Shown here one piece after another: positions 1-11,640 of a stretch of 64,000 nucleotides of DNA (positions are counted from its first letter, which is position 1; the number at the start of each line of letters is the position of its first letter). The translations under genes and the position numbers were made by a program. The DNA is taken from contig VXAZ01000431.1 of NCBI GenBank assembly GCA_013399875.1, positions 124,001 through 188,000 of the forward strand. Reading direction: 5' to 3'. The notes below the pieces were generated by a model. The model made no database searches. It saw only the letters and a program-made list of their open reading frames with translations, and was not told the DNA's origin. The stretch is from Gymnorhina tibicen (lineage: Eukaryota; Chordata; Aves; Passeriformes; Artamidae).

Positions 1-2460
1 CTGAATAATCTTTATCCATAAATCAAAACCGTGTTCTTCCTGCCAAGGAAAGATGTATGCCTGGTTTTTTCTTTACAGTCTTTTAGTAAATATGGTTTGA
101 AAGTTTACTTCTCACCTTTTTTTCTCATCCAGCCTCTATATGTGTTAATATCTACAACCCAATTATGTATCCTTTTGGGTTAAAATAACGTTGGGGGAAT
201 TATATGAATTCAGGTGAAACCTCAAGCTTATGAGAGCAAAATTTGCTACCCTGTGTTGCCTGTCCCTGAACTTTGAGAGAAGAAAGGTTGCAAAGGAGGG
301 AGAAGACAGTGGAGATGTTCTCAGTACAGAAGTCTTAGAGGCTGGATGGGGAAAAAAAAAAAGGAAAAAACATCACTTATGCCAAACATACTGCAAATTT
401 TCTTGTGATTTCTCTAAATGAGTTGCATTAGAAGACCCAGCCATTTGAGTTATGCAAAATCAATATGCTGTCATCTGTGGATATGAACATGTCTCAAGGA
501 CAATTTCATTTCCACAGAGGAGGTTGGTGGTAGCTGGGGAATGCACATTGAGTGTTGGAACTAACCCAGAAGAGCCTGTTACCTATGAATAGCACTGAAG
601 TCCAGTAGGAGAAGGATTTACCTAGGGGTAATCTAGGAGAATAGAGGTTTACCTCCATTGCCACGAATTTTCATATAGCCTTTTTTGTTTCTTTTCTTTT
701 TCACGAAATAGCATCACAATAATCTGAGGAACCTCACAAACATTCAATTATCATTACATTTCACGGCCAGTATGGTGTCAAGTGTTATACTGCATTCCAT
801 GTGGTAAGGCCATCCTGATTTGGTGGTTGTGTTTCCAAGCTGCAAGGTATTCAAAGGGGCTGAATTCTTCGGGGCACAGCACGACTGGAAATCAGGGCTG
901 GCTCATCCTGTGTTGTAAATGTGTGTCACTGTCTCTTATCGCTCACAGGGCAATACAAGTTCTTACCAACAACAAAGTTGGAATACATGGTGCTTGCTCA
1001 CCATTTGTGCTTCCAGCCAGTGGAGCAACACATTTTTGAATCTCAAAATCAAAAAAAAAAAATCTGCATTTTAACGCATCAGTATCATTTGTACAAAGCA
1101 TTTTTTTCTTTCTCCTGAAAAAAAGGCCACCCAAGACCCACCCCAACAATGCTTGCTTGAAAATATCCTAACTAACACTGGATTTACCAGCTGAAGTGTT
1201 AAGTGGGAGCATAGAGATTTATTTAAATTTCATTCATTGTCATTTTTTTAAAGGAAAATGATCATCACAGAGAACATAACATTGGCGACTATAAGGTTCT
1301 GACAGCCTGGCATCTCTCTCATACTGTTATGGAAAGTAACTATCATGCCAAACATTTTCTGCTTTGTCTTAGCCACATTCTTATAAACTAGAGACAAAAC
1401 TTGATATTGGATGAAGACAGTAAAGCTGAGTTAAGATGGAAAGGAATTTGGTAGATTTGTAAATTTGAGTATGTTTGAATAAAGGAACCTGGAATGTCAA
1501 GATTTTGGTAGGAAGCAGCAAAGAAAATGACAATGTTCTTGATCGTCTTGCCTCACCTGGCCCACTAAGAGTGTTTTTCAAGGAAAATGAGGACCCATCA
1601 TATGCAAGTAAATCTTTGATCTCAGTGAATAATTGCCAGCTTTGTGAAAATGGGGGTGACAGCATTTTGTACAATGATACTGCTGCTCCACATTCCCTTA
1701 CTGCTGTATACATTTTTCTGGGTTCTTCACAAAAGTGAAATTGATGGGGGCGGTCTGCCTTGTCCCACAAAAAAATTGCCATGCTCAACTATGACTCTGG
1801 TAGTCAGCAGATGGACTTTTCCTTCCATTTTAAGTAAATCCTACTTGGTTGCCCTTTAATATGCTCTAGATTTTTTGTTTATATAAGTTTGTAGCTTTTT
1901 AGAACAGCAGCTCTGTGAGAGGCTTACACAAGCACCACAAAATTTTTCCAAATCAGAACCACAGGCAGAAATTTCCAACTCAAGTTGGCAGTGCAGTTAT
2001 ATCCACAGTCCTTTTTGGTCCTTGTCTGGTACCACCATGGTGCTCTGAGTGCTTGGAGGGTCTGCTATAAAAACAAAACTTACTCATAGAAATTCCTTCC
2101 TATTTGTATGCCTGTCAGTAAATTTCTAGCCTGTATCGTGAACCAGCAGTGATTTTAGGCCTCTTTCCTAATTCTATCTATTGTAATTGTGGGAGCTGGT
2201 ACTATTTGGACAAGTCTAGGGTGTTTTAAAAATCAGCCAACTACTGTCTTCTGAGATGTCTTTGATAGCTGTCTTCTGATATGCAGTGGCTGTTTCAGTT
2301 ATGGTGGACGATTAACTCACAGTTTATGTTTCCCTATATCCTTCACTGTTTTATATTTTTATGTGGTGTCATTTCTTATTAATTTCCTCCCTGAATTACA
2401 CTTCCCTCATATTTTCTACCTTCTTTATACAGCTTTTCCTCTACTTTAAACAGTCTTAGT
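1..2460. other. Intergenic, nothing recognised
   Basis: AT-rich non-coding sequence with short A and T runs (for example near 350 and 1050). Open frames are at most 135 codons, lack protein-like composition, and match no family I know. Confidence 0.6.
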
Positions 2461-2930
2461 GATATAGCAAAGCATTGACAAGGTTGTACAAGGCTCCTGT
2501 GAGACCTCATCTGGAGTATCTTGTGTAATTTCTGTTTGGGAACTGACAGACTCATGCACTAGTGGTTGGGCAAAGGGAGGAGATTATCATATGAGAGAAA
2601 AATAGAATATCCTGGCTTGTTTTCCTTCAAAAACTGAAGACTGGGGGAGGATATAACTGCTCTATCTGGAGCAGGGGGTTAAACACCACAATGAAAAAAG
2701 AATTTCTCATGCAAAGGCTGATGTTGGCATAAGGCTAATGTTGGCATAAGAACCACATGGGTATACACTTGCTATGGATGTATAAAGCCTTGGAGTTATG
2801 AGAATGTTCCTAATGGTTGACACAGTGAGGTTCTGCAATGGTCTTTCCATCAGAGGGGGGAAGGGCTAACTGCTTCCAGGATGGTTATGAAGGAATAAAG
2901 CACGATGCAGTGCCTGAGGTGGTAAAGGAC
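2461..2930 (+). repeat. Decayed CR1-type LINE fragment
   Basis: The order of sequence blocks follows the 3' part of CR1/L3-type LINEs: GTGAGACCTCATCTGGAGTA, then a CTGAAGACTGGGGGAGGATA block near 2632, then a block resembling the GTGAGGTTCTG...GTCTTTCCATCAGAGG region near 2826. It is strongly diverged, with no intact reverse-transcriptase frame and no recognisable 3' tail, so this is an old copy. Inside it, a 17-bp unit (GGCTGATGTTGGCATAA) is repeated in tandem at 2716-2732 and 2733-2749 with one mismatch. Edges are approximate. Confidence 0.6.
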
Positions 2931-5054
2931 CAAAGTGAGCGAATTCATAGATTAATTCCAGTTTCTCTGTCTGGGAGTCCCAGCTCCAGACTGTAGGTTT
3001 GGATTTCTAGAAGAGTCTTAAGTGTTTTGTCTCCCATTATATTCCGCAGAGAATGGAGAACAATCCAGCTCAGCCAAATGTAAATATAAGCATTTGATCA
3101 ATCTCCACTAACTGTAATGAATAGACACCTACTTGTAGACACCTCAATTTAGATGTTAACACTGGAATCTCACTGTACTCTGAGTTAATTAATTGCATAG
3201 CCCATGAGGGTTTGACTCAGATGACTCAGAGAAGTGTCTTGTCCCATTTGAGAGGCCAGTGGGAAATCTGCAGGGGAAGGCAGATATGGCACAGGACTTG
3301 CAGAAAACCTGCTCTCTTCTGAAGGACCAGCTGGGGTTTCAGCAGACATGAGGGTAACTTAGAAAGCACAGGCTGCCTATATTTTGGCAACTGAATTGGA
3401 TCCCAGACAGGAGGAGCAGTGAATCCAAAGTTATAACCTTGATAACTTTCTCTTCTCTCCTTTCCTCATCCCCTCGTCTTTCTCTGATTTTCTGTTGTAT
3501 TTGTTTAATTTGATTACTGCAGTCACATACTTCAGAACAGACTCCAGAATCTTGAAAAGCAAATAGAATTATGCATATTTAAACTAAAAAGAAATCAACT
3601 AAGAGTGTAACTTTCCTTCCCAAGTAAAGGCTTCCCTGTGCAGTGGGCATGTGGATTCCTTCTGTTTAGCCCCAAAACCTTCTGCTGATTTTTCACTAAT
3701 GTTCTCAGCAAGGTAAACTGAGCATTTTAACATTTACTCCCAGGTTTCTCAATGACACCAGTGAGTTTCTTCTTAGCCAGCAGAAGTCTTTTCATAATGT
3801 AGGGCAAGGAAGAACTTTAAGGAAGGGCAAACAGCACCAAAAGGTAAACGATGGTTCCCTGCAGGATCCTGGTTGCCAACCATTATTAATATGCTCATTT
3901 TTGGATTTGTCTTTGGGGCTTTCCTTGCACTGTGACATTAAAAGTCTTGGCAGATGTTAAAAGTAAACAAAATCTGCAGTGTTTGTTGCCTCTCTGAATG
4001 GAAGGAAGGTGTGACTGATCACTGCCTTGCAACTCCTTGATAAGAACAATCAGTGTTACTGAGGCACGTGGAAGGAAAGAAATCCAAGCCAGATTGTTGT
4101 GAGGGCTTCTTGAGGGAATAAGAAGGGAAGGAGAATAAAACAGAAGATTTAAGAGGAGACAAGAGATTATGCAAATATGAGCTGTGAATAACATCCTGGC
4201 AGTACAACCCCTCCAGAGATAACTTGCCACCTGCATTTCTCTAACAGGCACCTCCAAGTCAATGAGAAAAATAGAGTAGCTTTTGCAAAAAAAGGGAAGG
4301 GGAAGAAATCAAAATCAGATGAAACACTCTTTAATTCTAACCACGTTAAACTCTAAATGCTGCCAAAAAGCTGGTAATAAAATTTAATTCTTTCTGAGGA
4401 CAGGACGATCAGTCATCCGACCAAAAATCAAAGTCTCCTGGGAGTGTTTCTTCCATCGCAGGGCTTGAGTAGACTTGACCCTCTCAGCATTTCATATTTG
4501 ATAATTGAACTCAATGTCCCTCACACTTTTAACATCTTCCTAGATTAAAAAAGAGCATTAATCACTCTTGCTTTGGAGCAGCTCTCAGGAGGGAAGTAGG
4601 ACATCAGGTGCAGTTTAGAGAGGCCTGGGGGATTAAGGTGGTCAGCGTCTTTGTGCATGTGTTAGTGTGTGTCCATGTCTGTGTCACAAACAAACAACAA
4701 ACTCTCCAATAATTGCTACAATATATATGATCTACCACCACCTCAATAGTTTCACAAAATTGAGCACCGTGCTTCTGTGGCTTATCTCTGGAGAAGTAAA
4801 AAAAAAAAATTAAAAAGCGCTTTTTAACTTGGTGCTTTGTTATGATTTATACATTTCTGTTTTGAATAGCCGGGGTTTATCTCTTTCAGCTGCAGGAACT
4901 TAGAGCAAATGATAAACGAAAACATCAAGCCAGAGCCTGCGCTAATGTCTGACACAAACATGTCATTCGATATTTAAGTATTTATTTATTCATTTATGTT
5001 TTTGTAGTCTCTTCTTAGGCGCAGAACCTTTGTATTTATTGTAATAATGGTGAC
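2931..5054. other. Intergenic, no gene seen
   Basis: No coding or repeat family recognised. The last 200 bases (about 4840-5054) are AT-rich, with TTTATT/ATTTA-type runs directly abutting the CpG island. They could be a conserved regulatory flank, but I cannot test conservation here. Confidence 0.5.
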
Positions 5055-5700
5055 AAAATGTGGGGATGGGGCGGGGGTGCGGGGGGGAAGAATGAACATA
5101 AACGCAAGGGAGAAAAGAAAGCAGCGACAGCGGAGACGGAGGAACGGTCCCCGCAGAGGTGGGGCCGTCGCTCCCCCTCTTTGTTTTTGGTTTAAGCGAG
5201 GAAAACCCAGCTGGGGAGCGGGCTGCACCCCACACCCGAGAGGGCATTTCGGGTCCCGGCCAGGAGGGGAGACTGAGGGAGCGGGGGAAGCCCGAGGGCG
5301 CTGCGGCAGCGGCGGCCTCTGCGGGGGCGAGGCTGTGTCCCACGGCCCTGGCGGGGCCCGGGCCCCATGGCGGGGTGGTCCTGCCACCAGCATGGCTACA
5401 AATTGCCGTGGCTGCGGGCCCGGGAGAGGGAGAGCGCGGGGCCCCGGGGAGGGGTCCCCTCCCGCTTGGACGGTCTGCAGGGAAGCCACGGGGCCAGGGG
5501 TGCAGTGGAGCGAGGAGGGGACAAAAGAGGTGGCTGGGGCTGGTTGCCGGAGAGGGGTGCCCGGCTGAAATCCTTCACAGCTCCGGGACACAAAACCTCC
5601 TAAATCTTCATCAGAAAGTCATTAGAAATCTGTTGGCGGGGCCGGGCGCAGATTGCCAGGGGAGGGGACTCCAAAGCCCCTCCGGGCTCCACAATACCTG
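5055..5700. promoter_or_regulatory. Isolated CpG island
   Basis: An abrupt rise to high GC with dense CpG dinucleotides (for example around 5100-5460, with runs such as GGGGCCCGGGCC and GCGGCAGCGGCGGCC) lies between AT-rich flanks. Such islands usually mark promoters of housekeeping or developmental genes or of non-coding RNAs. No coding exon is recognisable on either strand. The open frames here (up to 201 codons) are the expected by-product of few AT-rich stop codons. In human, OLFM4 neighbours PCDH8, so the island might belong to a regulatory RNA or element of that interval. That is inference. Confidence 0.75.
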
Positions 5701-8700
5701 AAATGAACTGGAAGGGATGGGGTGGGGCTGGGAAGCAGATTTCCTGCCATAACTAAAGACCCCTTTCACCCTGCTCTGCAACAGTTTTACGATGTGTTAG
5801 AATTTACATTCACGTGTTGTTAACCATTCTTTGGTGCAATGAAACGTTTTATCTGTCTGACCTCAACCTTTGCCATATGCTGGTGCAAACTGTTCAACTT
5901 AAGCCTGGTCGAGTTTAAGAAAAGGAGGAAAATAAAAAAAAGAGGGGCAGAAAAAGGAGGGTCCAAAAAGCACATTGCTGGGTAGGCTCTGTTGTTGCTT
6001 GTGATAGCTGCCTTCCTCTCCGTTTTCCATGGAAACGTTTTGAAAGCCAATTCCAAAAAAGAAAAAAAAAAAGGAAAAAGGAAAAGATCCATGCTGATAA
6101 ATGAATAGGGGTTCAGAACATGCCAGCTCTTCACTAATTGTCCACTTATGCTGCTTCGTGTCTGGCGATTCTTTTTATGTTGTGGAGAGATGACAATGAA
6201 ACTTCATTATGCTGGGTTAAGGAGAGGTGTATGGAATACATTTGAAAATGATCAGAATGACATTTGTAAGGTTTTTATTTATTTTATCCTAATTTCCTGA
6301 TTTCTTAGCCCAGTTATTTTGAAAGAATAAGAGATAAGGACTGTGGAAGGAGAGTGATAGTTGTGTGAGATAGCCTGGTAATTTGTAGTGAAGGATCCCA
6401 TTTTATGCTTTTGAAGATGTGCCTGGTTAACTTGTAAATTCAACCTTATTTTTCTCAGATACCAGCATTTTGGCAATGGCCTAGGCTTGCTGTTCTTTCT
6501 CTCTGAAACTGTGGTTATGGGCTTGTTTCTACATCTTGCCTACAATGTCTAGATGTGGTTAGGTATTTCTTATGTTCTGGGTGGACTAAACAACCCAGAG
6601 AGCACTTCCTAATATCTGGTGTGATGGATTTCCATGGTTATTTCTCTTCTGAGAAACATGAGATTTCCTTCATCCCACTGATGCCTCTGTAATCTAGTAA
6701 GAATGGTCTTGGTCAGGTCCCTCAGGAGGATGTCTGCAAAGATGTAACGTTGTCATTTTCAGCAGCAGGGGGACTTTGGGATCAAAAATGCTTGAGTTCG
6801 GCCATTCAGCTGTGAAGCCCATGCCTGGAGAAGGTTCATTTGCACACATATGGAGTTGTTTATGACAAGGCTTTGAATGTTTAAGGATATTAAGACTATC
6901 TGGGAGTTAGGCAAGTCCTTAGTGACTCAACTGATAGTACTTATGTTTCTGGAAGACCCCCATGGTTTTGTGAGCCTCCCTCTGTAAGGCCAAGCTGACC
7001 CTGGGGGGCATCCAGGTAAGAGAACTCTTATGGCTAGATAAGGCTCATATATTCACCATCATAATGAATCCCCAAATTCATTAAATTCAATCTAATTAGA
7101 TATGCTAGCAATGATACAGCCCATCAGTATTCCCTATCCTGGCCCAATCATTGCTATGGTCTCTTGCAGTATGTATTTTTGCATTTCTTGGTGTGCGACA
7201 TGATTCTCAGGAAAATAAAAATCATTGTTGCTTTCTGTGAAACCCTGCCACATTTTTATAAGTAATTTCCATTCTGCTATGGGCTATTACACATGATGTT
7301 TTGAAAGAGTGAGAAAGAGTTAAGCAAAATGAAGACCATTATCAATATTTCATTTGTCACAGCTGAAAAACTACATTTATAGGTCAGTCCTTTTCAATCC
7401 GTTCATTGATTTCAGTACTCAAAGCCCTTCAGGGAGTGTCTAAAATCCACTGATGTTTCAGAGTGCTAAGTTTTGTGTTTGGATTTCTGATAAAACTGAA
7501 AGATGTGTCAAAACCATGTAACAAGCTCTGGATCTGATTTACCACTGTACACTTTCAATCTCTACTGGTGTTAACTCCAGTGGTTTCATCGGAATGGAGC
7601 TGGTATTGATTTAATTCTTACGTCGATGTGACCCTCCAGAGACAGACTTCTCTGCTCTTATTCCCACTGACTTCAGTTCAGAATATAATCAGGATCATAA
7701 TTAGAAATGATGACCTGATTCAGTCAGGCATAAAAATACAAGTCAGCCTTCAAGTTTCTCAGTAAAGCTACTGACTGCAGTGGCACTACTTTCTTACTTA
7801 AAGTCAAGTGTGTGCTTACATCCCTTGCAGACGGTAACCTATGTATTTAGGTTCTCTCTTGAATTCTCTGAAAGTGGATGTCTTTTGACTGGCTATAACA
7901 AGCTTTGGAGCAAGTCCATAAATAGAAGAAACTTGGTAAGAGTTTTAAGGAGACTTGGGAGAAAAACTGCAGTTGCTCCTCAATCCCCATCTATGCAATT
8001 CCATTTTCTTCAATTAACTTTTATGTTTGCAACTGGAATGCATGGAATTCGATCAAAGCCCCTTTCAGAGCATATTCAAGGTATTGTCTACAAACCTATT
8101 ACTTTCAGAAAGCAAAGTGGGATAATGCATTGCTTCCTGCAGATTGTGCTGTCTATTCTAGGTGCCATTTAAATATCTGGTGCCTCAACAAGCATACCCA
8201 GCAGGATTCAAATACCTTTGTTTATATGTATTTTTCAGGCAAAAACTTGCCAAACTTCAGTTGCAGGCTTCTGGGGAGAGAACTTGGCTTGGAATTAAAT
8301 ACACTGGAAGTGGACTGGATCCAAGATTGAATAAAATCATAGCTGAGGTGCAAACACCTAATTACAACAATTATCCAAAAACTCAATATAAAATTAAGGA
8401 AAATATTACTCATTAAGTATCCGTGATCAATATTTATATTCAAGTGAAAGGGAAGAGGACTGAGGCAATGAAATTTAGAAATGCACGTATTGTAATTTGA
8501 TTTGAACAGTCAACATTGGTAAAAAGCCTAACTGTTTACTAGAAGATTACTTTCTGATTCAGCATTACTATGCAGATCTACATCTGTTACTCTTCATTTA
8601 AATACAAAAATTACCTCTAATCTAATTAAAAATAGAAGGCAAGCAGGAGCCTGATGTCCTTTGAAAGTCCTCAAACCTGTTAAAGCTAAAAGTAATTCAA

Positions 8701-11113
8701 CAATTTTAAGGAATTAATTGGATTAATTAATCAGGGGCTAGATTCTGGCTAGTGAGCTCCAGCTGGAAAGGTAACTGTGAGGAGCAAGATTTTTAATGCA
8801 ACACCAACAATGTTCTTATTGCTTGTTGGCATAAAATAAGTGCCTTTGATATACCTAAGTTACCTTTGAAACAGCTAATTTGACCTACATTGCCTTTGAA
8901 ATGGCTGATTTGTATTGGCCTCGTGGCAGCAGCACCGGGCTCAGCGTGGCCTGGTTCATCTCATACTGCAGGAGACCAGCTTCTGCAGTTAGGCTGGTAG
9001 CACTGGCTCAGACCTACAGATTCTCTCTCTAAGGAGTAAGGGGTTAGGTGACAGGAAGAGAATGCAAATTCAGGTAGGCTGGGTTGCGTCTTGCCTGTTG
9101 TCACTTTCCTTCTCCTGCAGATCTTTAAACTGTGACCTAAAAAGAACTTGCATCAGAATTTCCCCTCCAACATAGTAAAAGCATTATTTCTCTTAAGTAC
9201 ATTAGATTGCCTCTAAAAATTTAATCTAGCATCCTAGCAATAACCTTTTTTTTTTGCTGTGGTAATCATTTGCTTGGAAAAGCCTCATGTTCCTGAAAGG
9301 CTATGGAAACAAACACAGACATATGCAGGGAATAGAGTGAGAATTCCTGAGTATTACCTCTTACTATAAGTGACTAAGTAAAATAGGCAGAAACATAGTA
9401 GTCTTAAGTATTCATGTAACATTTTATATTCCTATTTAAGGTCTCCACTTTCTGTAACTATGAGGGACATTGGTTTGTCTTTTTAATGTGGAGATGAGTG
9501 AATACAGGATAACAAATGCTATATTTGTTCCTGGTCTTCTAGTAGATCTTACTGAATTGCTTTGCAAATTTCAGGTGAGATTCATTTCACCCAGCTTTAG
9601 CTGTTCCCAAAAACCAGTGACCTTTGGTGAGCACCAAGAAATATATCCTCACAGTGACTCTGGAGGAGGGAGCCCAGGGAGCAATTGGCTTACATTAGAT
9701 GCTTCATTTTTTTGGCAGCTAGATTTAGCTGAGGTAAAGCTCTCCCATTATGGTGCTGTTGCATGTCTGTGAAAGGGAAAAACACTCCATTTGGTGGTTT
9801 TCATAGACCAGATGTAGATTGTTAGATGTAGACTTGGTAAGGTGAATGCCGTCTCTGGCATTTATCGAAGAAGATGTTAATTTCTTATTGTCTTTTAGGG
9901 AATGGTCGTGGTGCATCACAGTAATTTGTTGTTCAACATTCATGTGTCGTGTCTGGATGCCATATCAGAAATGGGGTCAGTGGGTGGTTGGCTGCTAAGA
10001 GGAGCTGTGATCCTGTAAGTACAGTCTAGGGCACCTAAGGCACCCTACTGTCACAAGCAAGGAAATGTGGTATGCCATCCTGCTTGCCAAAGGTAGAGGC
10101 TTGCAGGATCTCTGAGAGAAGCCATTTGGGTAAGACTGAGGTGGGATGTACTGTAGATGTGGCTGCTCTGCAAATCTCTTTTATTTCAAAAATTTTGAAC
10201 ACCTTGACCTAATTGCCCAGATAAATTATTTACCATTAATATTTAGATTATCCCTTGGAAAAGTGTCAAAACAGAAAGGTTTGATACTACAGGAGTAGCT
10301 TTCAAAGAATTCAGGCCCAGTTACTTAAAAATATGGCATAGTATTCATCTCACCTGCCTCTAGAAGTGTGCAGTTTAAATGACGTCTATTTGTGAGCTAG
10401 CACTACTAAAGGGCATGTCTTCAACACCTGCTCCATGAGAGATGACTCGCCCAACTGCAAGTGCTTAACTCTTCCCGCTGACTAGGCTAGCCTCGAGCAG
10501 TGAGCTCAGACTAGACACCTTGGGTTTAGACATTCAGCATTAAATGGGATGAATCCTGTTCTTAGTCTGTAGGTACTGCTATTTAAAAATTACGGATAAA
10601 ATTAATGGAAAAGTTGCTGCTGATTTGCATAGGAAATGTGACCTTCTGGCCCCACGGGACTTGGACATGTGAGTAAAACCCATGTGACTATTTCACTTGC
10701 AGGATCTAAGCCATGCTTACTACTGTTTAAATAAAAATAAGTCTCAGTTGATTTTCACTGGTGTCAGGTTATGATCCCACTATAGATCTTTCCTCAGTAT
10801 AATCCCTTGTGTACCAGGGTGAGTTTTCTACTTTGACGTTGGTACTTTCCAGAGCACTTGTGGGAAGATTCCAAAGTCTCCATTGCAGCCATGGAGTGCA
10901 GCTGGTAGACAGCAGGTAGCCTTGCAGTACCTGTGTGGCATCATCCTGTGGCAGGTGCTCTCTGTGCAGCTGGGGGCTGCACTGCTGTGGGCTGCTGTGG
11001 CTGAAATTTGAGATCTGCTTCAGGCCACACACACATGGGATGTGCTTCTTCTTGCTGAGTACTGCTGCCACTGTCCTATTGCTGCTGATGCCATGATGGT
11101 TTTTTGCTTTTTT
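5701..11113. other. Intergenic, nothing recognised
   Basis: Unique-looking non-coding sequence with poly(A)/A-rich patches near 5930-6080. Neither strand holds a protein-like frame; the longest, about 130 codons at 7780-8172, has no family resemblance. No clear repeat boundaries were seen. Confidence 0.5.
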
Positions 11114-11153
11114 TATATACCCCTCTTATATACCCTTTTCATATACCCTTTCA
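11114..11153. repeat. Short tandem repeat, TATACCC units
   Basis: Three imperfect copies of a 13-14 bp unit of the form (T/C)ATATACCC(C/T)TTTT in a row, just upstream of the probable solo LTR. Confidence 0.6.
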
Positions 11154-11196
11154 TACAGCTTTGCATGTATCCTTAGTGCTTTTAGCCCACATACTT

Positions 11197-11640
11197 GTAA
11201 TTCCCTAGGTCTAATAACGAGCTTAGACCCAAAGTTCCGTTAAGCCAAGAGACCGAACATCTTCGAAGCCTCGCAGCTGGGTCAGAAAGCCCCAGACACC
11301 AAGGTCCTCTCCAGAACACATTCTGTAAACTAAGATAGGCCCCCCAGGGGGAAGGTTCCTCAGGACGGGGGCTTCTCTTGAGCCTCTCACTGGGGAATCT
11401 TTGATAGATATGCTAATGTGCAAGGCCTATAATTGTATATGAGAATCATCGCGTGTGTGCATTTTGGGGTGGGCATCCTGGTGCGCACTTTCGGGGCGGG
11501 GGGGGCGGCACTTTCGGGTGTGCATTTTCGGTGGGCATTCAGGGGTGCTTTCTACCTGGATGTGGTTCACCTGAGGAACCTTAAATAAATACCAAGGTAA
11601 AACCCTTTTTTCCCTTCTAACCACGTTTGGTTTTTAATTC
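11197..11640 (+). mobile_element. Probable solo LTR of an endogenous retrovirus
   Basis: The block begins near TGTAATTCCCTAGGTCTAAT and contains an AT-rich TATA-like stretch (about 11431-11445), a GC-rich repeated segment (11460-11540) and AATAAA at 11584-11589. It then runs to a T-rich end near TTTTTAATTCTAAG. This order (U3, TATA, R, poly(A) signal, U5) fits an LTR on the + strand. No gag, pol or primer-binding site follows, so it would be a solo LTR. I could not find a convincing target-site duplication, and both ends are approximate. Confidence 0.5.

Noticed and set aside
4986..5591. 201-codon open frame on the - strand and overlapping + strand frames of up to 180 codons
   Set aside because: They lie in the CpG island, where stop codons are rare. 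Composition is Pro/Gly/Ala/Arg-biased in every frame, with no domain and no splice or start context that stands out.
7780..8172. 130-codon + strand frame in the intergenic region
   Set aside because: No family resemblance, no splice or promoter signals, and an overlapping frame of similar quality. It is expected by chance in AT-rich sequence of this length.
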